A stretch of DNA of 64,000 bases, taken from assembly GCA_020683205.1 (NCBI GenBank), contig CP085689.1, positions 558,001 to 622,000 of the forward strand, written 5' to 3'. Numbering within the stretch: position 1 is the first letter of the stretch; each line of letters starts with the position of its first letter. This stretch comes from Lentisphaerae bacterium WC36. Lineage in GTDB: Bacteria; Verrucomicrobiota; Lentisphaeria; Victivallales; SZUA-371. Below the pieces are notes generated by a model. That model was given only the letters and a program-made list of their open reading frames with translations. It ran no database searches and had not been told where the DNA came from. Positions 1-8,964 of this stretch are shown here, one piece after another. The position numbers and the translations under genes were made by a program.

Positions 1-32
1 AGCACTTGATATTATATCAAGTGCTTTTTTTT
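1..32 (+). terminator. Rho-independent terminator
   Basis: An 11-bp perfect stem (1-11 with 15-25, loop TTA) is followed by a run of T up to position 32. This is the classic intrinsic terminator shape and probably ends a plus-strand gene lying left of the window. Confidence 0.8.
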
Positions 33-656
33 ATTGTGATTTGGATTGATATTCATGACTTACTTTTATTTTTAAACCAGATTATATATAGAGTTTGTTT
101 ATGGTTTAATTAGCCTGATATTTGGACTCTTTATAAGAACGTTGAAAATGGTCATGATTTTTTTATAAGATAAATGATTCACAAAAAACTGTTTGTTCAA
201 AAATTAAAAAATTATAAAGAAGTATCCGCTAAAATTAATGATATTGTTCCTATGGCAAAAGCTGGGACTGTTGAAGTTATTTCTGCCAATGTCAAGTAGG
301 TCAAAAGTGTAATGTTTAGCTTCTTTCAATCGCGAGGAAAAGGTGTGAAACTCATCATGAACGAGCACGTTCTTCAACCATGCAGGAACATATTTATATC
401 GCCTAATAGAATACCATTAATGTTAAAGATTCTAAGCATTTCATCTAATTAGATGTTTGTGAAACTAGACGCAATAACAGCAGTTAAAAGAAAAATATTG
501 ACATGTTCGAATTCTTTAAATTTAAATCGCGATTTAAAGCATTAAATAAGAAAACGACAGAATAAATTATGTATATGTTATTTATAATTTTTTTACATTA
601 CCATTAACAATTCTGAGACAACATCAAGGATATTATTTCAGTTATCAGTTCATTTT
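33..656. other. Gene-poor stretch with no recognised gene
   Basis: No convincing gene is visible in these 624 bases. A 41-codon plus-strand reading frame (174-299, starting MIHKKLFVQK) has no clear ribosome binding site and matches nothing I recognise; it could be a decayed gene end. A perfect 18-bp palindrome lies at 521-538. The stretch separates the terminator at the left edge from the end of the type II secretion genes. Confidence 0.4.
521..538. repeat. 18-bp perfect palindrome
   Basis: Two 9-base half sites (TTTAAATCG / CGATTTAAA) meet with no spacer. No gene starts close by on the plus strand, so an operator role is unproven. It could equally be a restriction-type or chance palindrome in AT-rich DNA. 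Confidence 0.35.
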
Positions 657-1664
657 CTAAAAATTTAACACTTCGTATAGTTGGCGTTTTTTTAGCTTTG
701 CAGCATTTTTTAAATCATTTGATTTTAATGATTCAGTAACAAAATAGGTGCGTGAAACGCTTAAATCATTAGTTACTTTTTTCCATATTTTAATTGTGAA
801 AATTTCTGAAGGTTTTGTTGTAAAATTTGAACTTAATTTTCCAGCAACATCGGGTGTAAAAGCTCCAGAAAAGCTGTTAAAATTATTACTTTGGTTTTCC
901 TGAATTTTACGCAAAATTCCAACGCTACGATTTTGCGAAAAGCCGCTCAAATACTGCAATTCAGAGCTACTGGCATTAGCAATATTTCGCTTTGAACTTA
1001 CTCCACGCATTCCTTTTGGGGAAATCATCTTTACCATAGTTAAACGCCCGTCGTTATCTGCTTCAAAATATTGGCGTAATTGTGGAATAAAAAGTACTTC
1101 ACTGCGAAAAATCATGCGTGAATTCCGTGGCAAATTAAGTTCAATTGCTGCATATTTTGCATGTTCAGCGCCATTGATACTGACATAGTCATCAAGGTCA
1201 GTATAATCTTTGACTATTGCTAAAATTTTTGCTGATTCTTGATTTTCTTGCTTATTTTTATGATGAAATTTCGTTAAAATATTAAGAGCCTTGCCTGGTG
1301 TATTGCGTGAAAAATCAAGCCCACCTGTTGCATCAATTACCTTATAGCAAAAAATTTCACCGTTGACATTAATTTCATTGTTTTTTTGTGAAATTATGGC
1401 ATTGGGATTAACATTTACTTGATTGTTAAAATTACTATTTTGATTCGATGAATTATTACAGTTTTTAAGCTCGCTACGAATAGTAAAATTGACTCGGTTA
1501 GCGACGCTTTCTATTTCGTACGCTGACCTCGATAGCATATTATTTGTCATTACCTCTTTTGAAGTAATTTTAGTCACCGAAATCAACCCCAAAATAATCA
1601 CCGACAACAACATTACTGTCATCATAACTGTTATCAAAACAAACCCATTTTCATTATTTTTCAT
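657..1664 (-). CDS. gspK: Type II secretion minor pseudopilin GspK-like
   Basis: 335 residues. The N-terminus is a class III prepilin signal: a short polar leader ending in NG, then FVLITVMM and a hydrophobic helix (about residues 8-30). The residue at mature position +5 is Thr, not Glu. Lack of Glu5 is known for GspK, which caps the pseudopilus tip, and this is the main reason for the call. It is also larger than the other pseudopilins here, as GspK usually is, and it is the last gene of the cluster. Downstream residues (about 90-320) are mixed alpha/beta and not individually recognisable. It is separated from the gspJ-like gene by about 245 bases with no gene, so it may be on its own transcript. 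Confidence 0.7.
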   Translation of the reverse strand: MKNNENGFVLITVMMTVMLLSVIILGLISVTKITSKEVMTNNMLSRSAYEIESVANRVNFTIRSELKNCNNSSNQNSNFNNQVNVNPNAIISQKNNEINVNGEIFCYKVIDATGGLDFSRNTPGKALNILTKFHHKNKQENQESAKILAIVKDYTDLDDYVSINGAEHAKYAAIELNLPRNSRMIFRSEVLFIPQLRQYFEADNDGRLTMVKMISPKGMRGVSSKRNIANASSSELQYLSGFSQNRSVGILRKIQENQSNNFNSFSGAFTPDVAGKLSSNFTTKPSEIFTIKIWKKVTNDLSVSRTYFVTESLKSNDLKNAAKLKKRQLYEVLNF

Positions 1665-1909
1665 GTTACAATCCTATATTTGAACAAATAATTTTAAATC
1701 TTTCAAGATCCTTATTTCAAAATGGTGCTTTGCTATGTGCAATTTTGTAAAAGTCATTATTAACATTTTAATTTTGGAACTAACGTTACAACAAAATAGA
1801 TTAGCAAAAACACATTGTATAATTAAAATACAAGTCACTAATTATAACCGTACTTCGTCATACGGCAGTGAGGGCTAATACTTTAGTCGTTCTTCACTAG
1901 AGGTATTCT

Positions 1910-2623
1910 TTACAATTTATTATCGTTTAAAATTTTTAATTTTTTGCCTGTTATTGGGTTGAGATCACTGCGACCCCAGTTTGAGTAACGGCTTGCACCA
2001 GCGGTTCTCCTTAGCCAATGTTTTACTATACCATTAGTCCATTTTATTGAAATTTGAATTGCAACTGGTAAAGATTCGTCATATAGTTCTTCCTCATTTC
2101 CAGCAGTTTGCTGTTCAATAAAATCATTGCTCCAAATGACTTGATTTTTTTCAAATTTTGCATATTTAAACTCTATATCTTCAATGTTTTCAAGGATGAC
2201 TTCAACATTGCCGTCACTGCTGTTATTCGCTGAAAAATTCTTTAAATTTAAGAACGGAGTACTTTTGTAACGTATTTTTAAACAACTATCTTGTACAAAA
2301 AATTCACTAAAAATAAACCCTGTATCATCAGTATCAAAAATCGGTTGTTTACTACTCACTAGCAGGTAATTTTCATCACCAATAAAGTACAATTTTTGAA
2401 GATTATTTTCACGATCAACCCATCCAAATGGAACTGCATTGCGAAACAAATTATCAACTAAGCGATCAATTTTACAGTACTCTTTTAACCTCGCACTTTT
2501 GCGCTCTGCTACCGCATAACTTTTACTTACACTAAAAGTCACTGATCCCAGCGCAGCCACTATAATAGTACTAATCATCACTGCCATCATTATTTCAACT
2601 AGTGTAAACTTTTTAACTTTCAT
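1910..2623 (-). CDS. gspJ: Pseudopilin, GspJ-like
   Basis: About 237 residues from ATG 2623. The reading frame extends upstream to a TTG, but this ATG gives a compact leader MKVKK before FTLVEIMMAVMIST, a prepilin-type N-terminal segment with Glu at +5 and a hydrophobic helix. The residue before the cleavage position is Lys, not the usual Gly. Size and position between the gspI-like and gspK-like genes suggest GspJ, a minor pseudopilin of the I-J-K-H tip complex in the inner membrane and periplasm. The C-terminal half (PVAIQISIKWTNG) fits the beta-rich GspJ fold. No strong Shine-Dalgarno sequence is visible; ATG 2629 is an alternative start. Confidence 0.65.
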   Translation of the reverse strand: MKVKKFTLVEIMMAVMISTIIVAALGSVTFSVSKSYAVAERKSARLKEYCKIDRLVDNLFRNAVPFGWVDRENNLQKLYFIGDENYLLVSSKQPIFDTDDTGFIFSEFFVQDSCLKIRYKSTPFLNLKNFSANNSSDGNVEVILENIEDIEFKYAKFEKNQVIWSNDFIEQQTAGNEEELYDESLPVAIQISIKWTNGIVKHWLRRTAGASRYSNWGRSDLNPITGKKLKILNDNKL

Positions 2624-2775
2624 ATTCATATTTTTTTTGTCTTTAACGAAAATGTCCAATTATTAATTCTTTTTTTGTAGGAAACTTTTTATTCCTTAGA
2701 GCTTGCAATCACAAACACCTTTAGTTGTAAAAACTAAGTGCTAAATTGCAAAAATAAACCATCTAAATATTATGA

Positions 2776-3180
2776 TTACTCCTGTTTAACTGGCATGATT
2801 AAATCAAAATTTGCACTGGTTTTGCGACCTGATTTTTTGTTTTTAATGTTTATGTTTAAAGTCCTTAATTGCCATAAATTATTAATGTTTTGATTTGAAT
2901 TTAGTTCTAGATTTGATTCTTTTAAATAAACGTTGATATTAAAATTTTCTAGGTCAAAAAATTCATTGGTGATTGAACCGGTAAAATTTTCAATGTTGTA
3001 ATATTCGACTGCTTGGGTCAATTCATGTTGTTCGTTGTAGGCTCGTTCAGCTTTGGAAATCTGCATCATGGTGCTGCTTGAAATTGCTAATAACGTGGTA
3101 ATGCTGATCGCCAAAATTGCAACAGCAATAACGGTTTCAATTAGCGTGAATTTTTGAATTTTATTTTGCTGTTTGATCAT
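2776..3180 (-). CDS. gspI: Minor pseudopilin, GspI-like
   Basis: 134 residues. Leader MIKQQNKIQK is followed by FTLIETVIAVAILAIS, a prepilin methylation/helix segment with Glu at +5. Lys sits where Gly is expected before the processing site. The small size and the position directly after the gspH-like gene match GspI, which starts assembly of the pseudopilus tip with J and K. The gene overlaps the gspH-like gene by 20 bases, so the two are probably translationally coupled; a GGAG lies upstream of the ATG. An assignment as another minor pseudopilin is possible. Confidence 0.6.
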   Translation of the reverse strand: MIKQQNKIQKFTLIETVIAVAILAISITTLLAISSSTMMQISKAERAYNEQHELTQAVEYYNIENFTGSITNEFFDLENFNINVYLKESNLELNSNQNINNLWQLRTLNINIKNKKSGRKTSANFDLIMPVKQE

Positions 3181-3679
3181 GAACTGTCACTACTCCAGTT
3201 AAGTTTGAAATTTGCAGCATCTTTTTAAATGCTGCCGCATTAATGTTAAAACTTTCCCCAGCAATTTTACCATCCTTATAAAATTTCCACACAGCTAAAA
3301 CATCATATAAAGGCGAATTAATTACTTCATATTTAACATTTTTTGCAAAATCTTTTTTTTCGGCATTGGTTGTGAATGTTATTTTTTTACTTAGTATCAG
3401 TTTTTTCATAATTTTTTGCTCTTTTTGCAAAATGAAAATCAAATTTCGTTCACGATAAACAGCTGCAACTAAGACAATTTTTGGGTTCCCATTTAATGCC
3501 ATCACCCGTCCAGAGTGAAAAATATTAACAATATCTCGAGATGCACTGTTAATAACATTTCGTGAGGAATTTAAATTCAACTGCACTGCGGCAATTGTTG
3601 TAGTAATTGCAATAATTGCGATGACCACCACCAACTCAATTAAGGTAAAATTTTGTATTTTTGAAAAATTTTTTTTCAT
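3161..3679 (-). CDS. gspH: Minor pseudopilin, GspH-like
   Basis: 172 residues. Leader MKKNFSKIQN precedes FTLIELVVVIAIIAIT, a strong prepilin signal with Glu at +5; Asn replaces Gly at the -1 position. The globular part contains RDIVNIFHSGRVMALNGNP, which resembles the GspH/FimT region after the helix (R..L...l..aR..A...g). GspH forms part of the type II secretion pseudopilus. The start overlaps the gspF stop by four bases (ATGA), so coupling to gspF is likely. Confidence 0.65.
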   Translation of the reverse strand: MKKNFSKIQNFTLIELVVVIAIIAITTTIAAVQLNLNSSRNVINSASRDIVNIFHSGRVMALNGNPKIVLVAAVYRERNLIFILQKEQKIMKKLILSKKITFTTNAEKKDFAKNVKYEVINSPLYDVLAVWKFYKDGKIAGESFNINAAAFKKMLQISNLTGVVTVHDQTAK

Positions 3680-4893
3680 AGTGAATTTAACTCCAAAACT
3701 GCCAATAATACTGCGACAACCACCGTTAAAACAATTACCGATAATACTACAATCATTACAGGCTCAAACAATGCTAGCAATCTTTTCAATGTGTTTTTTA
3801 TATTGCGCTCAAGCTGAAAACTATTGTGTTCTAACATTTTCCCGATATTACCTGTTTCTTCGCTAACTTTCAATAATTGTAACAGATCATTTGGAGCATA
3901 TTCACTTTTTCTTAGTGCTTCAGAAAAACTCACTCCACCACGCAAATCGCTAGATAAATTATCAAAACTTTTGCTGATTAATGAATTGCTAACCACCTTG
4001 TAGCCGATGTTAATAGCACTTAATAAATGAACATGGTTGCTACATAAAATTGCCAATGTGCTGATAAATCGGTGCATCTCAATTTGGATTAATAATTTTT
4101 TTAGAATTGGTACTTTCAAAACAATTCTATCGAGGTGGAATTTTGCTTTGCCGCCTTTTTTGGCATAATTTAAAAATACAATCAAACCTGTTATTATGAC
4201 TGGAATCACCCACCAAAACATTATAAAAATATCGCTTAAACCAATCATCATTTGCGTTAACAAGGGAGGTTTCTTACCCATTTGAGTAAAAATTTCAGCA
4301 AATTTTGGCATTACAAATAAAAATAATACTGCCACTACACAGGAAATTACCGATAGAATTAATGCTGGATAAATTGCCGAAGTAACTAAAAAATCCTTTA
4401 ATTCTTTACTATCTTCAGAAAATTTTTGCAACTCCAATGCAACTTCAGTTAAACATCCGGTTTCTTCACCTGCCGCCAATAAATGTCCATACAATGGGGG
4501 AAATAATTTCGATTCGCTAACTATTTTTGAAAATTTTTCACCTTCATGTAATTGTAGTAAAAATCCCTCAATTGTTGTCGAAAAAATATCATTTTTTTCG
4601 CTACCTTCAATAATAATTTGTAAAGCTCGCTCTAACGTGACATTCGCTTCAAGTAGTGGCACTAATTTATCGATAAATTGGTAATAATTAAACTTTTTCT
4701 TAATACCAATTGTATTTTGTATATTACTTAAAAAGTCATTCTTTTCGTTATCTGTTGATGAAACTTTTTCCAACATAATTAAATTACGTTGGCGCAATTC
4801 AACTAAAGCTTGTTGCTCATTCTCTTTTGTAATCACAACAACCTCGCTATCGCCTAACTCATTTAGCACTTTATAACGAAAATTATATTCCAT
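3676..4893 (-). CDS. gspF: Type II secretion inner-membrane platform protein GspF
   Basis: 405 residues, the normal length of GspF/PilC. Two copies of the family's helical domain are visible (about residues 70-195 and 270-390). Motifs include LVPLLEANVTLERAL, GEKFSKIV, AAGEETGCL, and in the second half LRGGVSFSEAL and KVSEETGNI. Three hydrophobic segments are present (about 165-195, 218-240, 375-400). GspF anchors the assembly platform and couples the ATPase to pseudopilus growth. An AGGA lies seven bases before the ATG at 4893. It lies between the secretin and the pseudopilins. Confidence 0.92.
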   Translation of the reverse strand: MEYNFRYKVLNELGDSEVVVITKENEQQALVELRQRNLIMLEKVSSTDNEKNDFLSNIQNTIGIKKKFNYYQFIDKLVPLLEANVTLERALQIIIEGSEKNDIFSTTIEGFLLQLHEGEKFSKIVSESKLFPPLYGHLLAAGEETGCLTEVALELQKFSEDSKELKDFLVTSAIYPALILSVISCVVAVLFLFVMPKFAEIFTQMGKKPPLLTQMMIGLSDIFIMFWWVIPVIITGLIVFLNYAKKGGKAKFHLDRIVLKVPILKKLLIQIEMHRFISTLAILCSNHVHLLSAINIGYKVVSNSLISKSFDNLSSDLRGGVSFSEALRKSEYAPNDLLQLLKVSEETGNIGKMLEHNSFQLERNIKNTLKRLLALFEPVMIVVLSVIVLTVVVAVLLAVLELNSL

Positions 4894-4932
4894 AATTAAT
4901 TCCTATTGTACTTCGGACTGTTTTTTGTCTTT

Positions 4933-4960
4933 GACGGCAAAATTAGTGTCTTTCGCCGTC
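4933..4960. other. Hairpin between gspD and gspF
   Basis: Inverted arms GACGGC (4933-4938) and GCCGTC (4955-4960) can form a hairpin in the short gap between gspD and gspF. There is no T run on the minus strand after it, so it is more likely an mRNA processing or attenuation element than a terminator. Function is not known. Confidence 0.35.
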
Positions 4961-4976
4961 GGAGAGATGATTAATC

Positions 4977-7286
4977 TTATTTATACGGCATTCTTTTGTT
5001 GCGATACATTTTTTCCTCTTTTTCTCTTATGTCGTCGCGATGATATAATTCGTATTCAAATTTTCTGATTTCATTAACAGCATCTGCATAACGGCGTACA
5101 ATTTTTTGTAACTTTGTTTCTTCTTCTATTATTGTTCCAGTTAATAATAAAATTAGCTCAGTTCTTTCGATGGTGTTACTGTTATCACCTGCTAACCAGC
5201 TTAATACTGGAATTTCGCTAATACCTGGAATTGTTGATTGGTTTTGTTGTTCAGTTTCACGAATTAAACCACCGATTGCGAAAGTTTGCTGATTGCGCAG
5301 TGACATTTTTGTTTTGAGAATTCGCTCACTAATGGTTGGCGAATCAATACCTGAACTTTTTGTTTGAGTAGCTAAAGAAATTGTTTGATCAAGGTCAACA
5401 CGAATTAAACCACCTTTAGTTATAGTTGGTTTAATATTTAGAATTACTCCAGTGTCAATGTATTGAATCTTACGCAATAGTGCAGTGCTGTCGTCAAACT
5501 GAACTGATTGACTATTAGTTACTTCTGATTGAACAATTGGTACTTTATCGCCAACACTAATTTTTGCTTCAGCGTGATTTTCGACTAACACTTGCGGACT
5601 TGATATAACCTTCACTCTGCTACGATTTGCCAATGCTTTTAAAAATGCAAATTGTTCGTCAGGGTTATTTGGATTGGCAATTGCTGCTGTAAAGCCATAA
5701 TTATTATTTGCTGATGGATCTAAACCTTCATAGTTAGTGCCAAATTCACTTAAAACTTGTGAACCACTGTTTAAATTATTAAAACGTACTCCAAATTCCG
5801 TACTTTTAGTTAATGCAACTTCAACGATTAACACTTGCAATAATACCTGAGTCGGCGCTGTATCAATACGATTTAATAATGCTTTGACTACAGAGTATGT
5901 TTTAGGAGTTGTTCGAATTATTAATCGATTATTGATTTCATCTGAAAAAATGTGCACTGGAATATCAAATGTTGAAGCAAATCCATCTTCATCTTCTTTC
6001 CCATTATTGTTATCAATACTTGTGCTTTGCGTCGATCCTGAACTTGAATAACCTTTTTGACCATTACTTCCAGATAATCCTGAGTTTGCACCTTCACTAG
6101 CCATGCTCTTGCCATCAGTAGTGAAAATTACTGATAATGCTTGCACTAACTCACTAGCACGGCTATTAACAATTGGATATACAAAAATTTGCTCGGCATC
6201 ACCAATATCTTCACGGTTTAGAACATCGACCCAATTTGAAATTTCATTCAATGCTTCATCTGTTACTGCGGTAATCATTAATAAATCAAGGCGATCGAGT
6301 GCTAAAAGGTCAACCTCAACATTTTTTGTTGCGGCGTTTGCTTTCTTTGTATTAGTTGCATTTCCAGTGCTTATAGCGAAGCCTAAAATTGGTAAAATTT
6401 GCTCTAATTCCTTTTTTAAACGGGTCGCAGAAATTGTTGGGCAATTAAACACCATTGTTGACCACTGCTGTCTTGCCCCTTGGTCAACCAACCTTAAAAT
6501 TTGTTCAATACGCGCAACGCTTTGAGTGTCATCAACCAGTAATAATGAATTTTGTTCACTCAATTCAATAACATTTGCATCTGGTTTTAACTGATTTTTT
6601 AATGCTTTAATTGCATAACTACTACTAATATGATTTAAATGGACTACTTTTGCAACACAGCCATTTAAACCTGTTCGAGTCAGTTGATTATCTTTGGTAA
6701 TTTTCTCTAATGGTATAATTTTCAATAATTTGTTATCGTCAACCGATGCATAACAATCGCTTAGTACTAATAATTGTTGAAGGAGTTGAAAAATTTCACG
6801 CTTTGACATTTTCTGATCAATTTTAAGGCTGATTTCACCTTTGATTGCAGGGTCGATAATGTAGCTAAATTTTAAAATTTGAGCAAATGGCACAATTAAA
6901 TCATTTAGTGAAACTTTATTAAAATCAACTGCTAATGATACTTTTTTCTTTGCCTCATTTTTAGTTAATAATTTTTCATAAAAAGGATTTGGTTTACTAT
7001 CAAGTTGGGATAATAATTTCTTATGCCCCAAAATTTCGTTGATACTAGCTAAATCTTTTTGCGCTTTTGATTCAAATTTAGCTTCAATTGGTTTTAGTTT
7101 ATTAATATTTTTAGAAGTTACAAGTTTGACTTTATTATCTTTGTCATTTAAAACTGAAAACGGAATATTTTGAGGCCTTTTCCACGGTTCTTTCGGTGGA
7201 GGTGGTTCTTCTAAAAATTGACACGAAGTTAAACTTAAATTCAACATCATTAACATAATCATTACATAACTATATACTTTCTTCAT
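4977..7286 (-). CDS. gspD: Type II secretion outer-membrane secretin GspD, lipoprotein type
   Basis: 769 residues. The N-terminus is a lipoprotein signal with LTSC (Cys22), so the secretin is probably self-lipidated and may not need a separate pilotin. An N0-like domain lies at about 115-180 (VSLNDLIVPFAQILKFSYII). N1-N3-type repeats follow (about 205-470), with motifs AKVVHLNHISSSYAIKAL and FVYPIVNSRASELVQAL. A Ser/Gly/Asn-rich insert (about 395-430) lies in the N3 region, as in many secretins. The secretin barrel domain runs from VLLQVLIVEVALT (about 480) to ELILLLTGTIIEE (about 718), including SSPQVLVENHAEAKISVGD. It forms the outer-membrane channel for folded substrates. A 438-base gap separates it from gspC. 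Confidence 0.93.
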   Translation of the reverse strand: MKKVYSYVMIMLMMLNLSLTSCQFLEEPPPPKEPWKRPQNIPFSVLNDKDNKVKLVTSKNINKLKPIEAKFESKAQKDLASINEILGHKKLLSQLDSKPNPFYEKLLTKNEAKKKVSLAVDFNKVSLNDLIVPFAQILKFSYIIDPAIKGEISLKIDQKMSKREIFQLLQQLLVLSDCYASVDDNKLLKIIPLEKITKDNQLTRTGLNGCVAKVVHLNHISSSYAIKALKNQLKPDANVIELSEQNSLLLVDDTQSVARIEQILRLVDQGARQQWSTMVFNCPTISATRLKKELEQILPILGFAISTGNATNTKKANAATKNVEVDLLALDRLDLLMITAVTDEALNEISNWVDVLNREDIGDAEQIFVYPIVNSRASELVQALSVIFTTDGKSMASEGANSGLSGSNGQKGYSSSGSTQSTSIDNNNGKEDEDGFASTFDIPVHIFSDEINNRLIIRTTPKTYSVVKALLNRIDTAPTQVLLQVLIVEVALTKSTEFGVRFNNLNSGSQVLSEFGTNYEGLDPSANNNYGFTAAIANPNNPDEQFAFLKALANRSRVKVISSPQVLVENHAEAKISVGDKVPIVQSEVTNSQSVQFDDSTALLRKIQYIDTGVILNIKPTITKGGLIRVDLDQTISLATQTKSSGIDSPTISERILKTKMSLRNQQTFAIGGLIRETEQQNQSTIPGISEIPVLSWLAGDNSNTIERTELILLLTGTIIEEETKLQKIVRRYADAVNEIRKFEYELYHRDDIREKEEKMYRNKRMPYK

Positions 7287-7724
7287 TTTACTAAATTATC
7301 CTTATTAATAATAACATAAAACCTTCTTATCAAGGGGATTTTTGTCTCCCCCAGACTCCTTCCATGCCCAATACGGGCGGCACTCCTTATGGCGGAGAGC
7401 GTTTTTAATCAGCTATGCATATGATAGCTTAGTATTATTCCTTATTTTGTTATTTTTATTAAATTATCTTATTTAAAAATTTTAATTTTTAATCTACATT
7501 ATGAAAATGATTCTATGCTACGTATTATATTGTGAAAGAAGCTATTATAATTTTAATAATAAAAATTCAACACAATAAATTCATTTTCCAATATAAAAAT
7601 ATTTACTTAGTACAATTACATTCGTACTGAGGCGGCAAAAAAACGTGTGAAGCAAATTAAAATATCTGTTCATACTACTTATCTCGCGATATCATTGCTC
7701 GTCGAAAACATAAATAATGCTGAA
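7287..7724. other. Intergenic stretch inside the secretion cluster
   Basis: 438 bases between gspD and gspC without a recognisable gene. A GC-rich patch at about 7333-7410 stands out from the AT-rich surroundings and contains short inverted arms (GGGGA 7334-7338, TCCCC 7347-7351). On the minus strand this patch lies in the leader of gspD, so it may be a regulatory or structured leader. Nothing more specific can be claimed. Confidence 0.35.
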
Positions 7725-8348
7725 TCATTCTTCAGAGCCCTTAATGTTTAGCGTCTTTTTGAAACCATTTTTTGCTAAAATTACACTTTTTTTATTTATC
7801 TTAATTACCTTAAACCCTAATGGTAAAATGTCATTTTCTTGATATGATTGAGTTGGGTTTGGCTGTAGTTTAACCTCATTACTCTTTTTCTTTTGTGGTT
7901 TACCTTTAGCCTTTGATTCATTTTTTTTTACTGGATTAGCTATCGCTTTTCCTCTAACTTTAATGGTCGCAATTTTGGTTTCGTCATAAATGATAATGCC
8001 TAAGAGTTCAATTTTTTTAAGTTCATTTTCTATTTTTTGTTCAATATTATTTGATGCGCTATTTGCTTTTGCTTGTGAAGTTTTCTTAATATTTTTAGTT
8101 TCAACTTCAGGATAAACTCTACCGTAATCAAAAATATTTGCGGTACTGATTGGCAACTGTTGAAGTTCATTTTCTGATAATTGTGCAATTGAATTTAAAC
8201 TAAACTCTGAGTTATCTTTAGCCTTAATTTTCTTTTCAAATTCATTAATTGAGTAATTTTTTTGTTTTTCGCTATTAAATAAATTTTTAACTGTAAAAAG
8301 AAAGAAAAAAGCTAAAACTACATTTGCTAAATAAAGAAATTTAATCAT
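7725..8348 (-). CDS. gspC: Type II secretion protein GspC-like
   Basis: About 207 residues from ATG 8348. This start is chosen because a strong AAAGGTGG lies six bases upstream and it overlaps the stop of the gspM-like gene by eight bases; a longer start at 8384 lies deep inside that gene. A single N-terminal membrane segment (FLYLANVVLAFFFLF) is followed by a Lys/Asn-rich linker. A C-terminal region resembles the GspC homology region: LLGIIIYDETKIATIKV, then YQENDILPLGFKVIKIN and SVILAKNG, where GspC typically has beta strands that touch the secretin N0 domain. GspC connects the inner-membrane platform to GspD. No PDZ domain is visible. Confidence 0.65.
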   Translation of the reverse strand: MIKFLYLANVVLAFFFLFTVKNLFNSEKQKNYSINEFEKKIKAKDNSEFSLNSIAQLSENELQQLPISTANIFDYGRVYPEVETKNIKKTSQAKANSASNNIEQKIENELKKIELLGIIIYDETKIATIKVRGKAIANPVKKNESKAKGKPQKKKSNEVKLQPNPTQSYQENDILPLGFKVIKINKKSVILAKNGFKKTLNIKGSEE

Positions 8349-8964
8349 TTTTTTCCACCTTTTTAGTTTCATTTTGTTTTTCAAAACGTTTTAATGATAA
8401 TAATACCTCTGGATCAGTAATTTCGATAACATTTAATGCTCCACGAATTTCAAACATATTTTGGTTTGAACTTTTTAGACCGTCTCTTCTGCTGATATTT
8501 AAACCGCTCCAAAATAATTTAGGGCGATGTTGTGAAATTTCTTTAGTAAATAATGCAAATTGTTGCGCTGTAGTAATGCCTCGAACATTTACTGTATAAT
8601 TAGTTATTCCCTCTGCTGAAGATATTTTTTTAAAAACACTGCCAACAGTCTCAAATTCGAATCCACTACCAATCGCAATATTTTTAAGAATTGCTCCAAG
8701 TTCAATTTCGGCTCGACCATTTTTTTCGGATTGCCATAAGTAATCACGGTTTTTATTCATCAATTTTAACTGATTGGTAAACTGCAGTTGTGGTTGTTGC
8801 GCTTGTTTTAGCTGCTTTATTTTTTTTTCAATCTTTTGCCGTTGATTTTCAAAATCTTCATCAGTTAGAAAAAAATTATGATTTAATTCCCCAAGCCAAC
8901 TTTTGACGGCAATTATTGCCAAAATTACAATAAAAATAGCAATAAATATTTTCTTCTTTTTCAT
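8341..8964 (-). CDS. gspM: GspM/PilO-like inner-membrane platform protein
   Basis: 207 residues. An N-terminal membrane helix (about residues 5-23) is followed by a charged coiled-coil stretch (about 35-75, EDFENQRQKIEKKIKQLKQ) and a ferredoxin-like alpha/beta region. This is the layout of GspM and PilO. Its place between the gspL-like and gspC-like genes, overlapping the first by one base and the second by eight, supports GspM. It would bind GspL and GspC in the inner membrane. Sequence similarity alone is weak, so the call rests on topology and context. Confidence 0.55.
   Translation of the reverse strand: MKKKKIFIAIFIVILAIIAVKSWLGELNHNFFLTDEDFENQRQKIEKKIKQLKQAQQPQLQFTNQLKLMNKNRDYLWQSEKNGRAEIELGAILKNIAIGSGFEFETVGSVFKKISSAEGITNYTVNVRGITTAQQFALFTKEISQHRPKLFWSGLNISRRDGLKSSNQNMFEIRGALNVIEITDPEVLLSLKRFEKQNETKKVEKND

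Noticed and set aside
174-299. 41-codon frame in the left gene-poor stretch
   Set aside because: No ribosome site and no recognisable similarity; too short to support as a gene.
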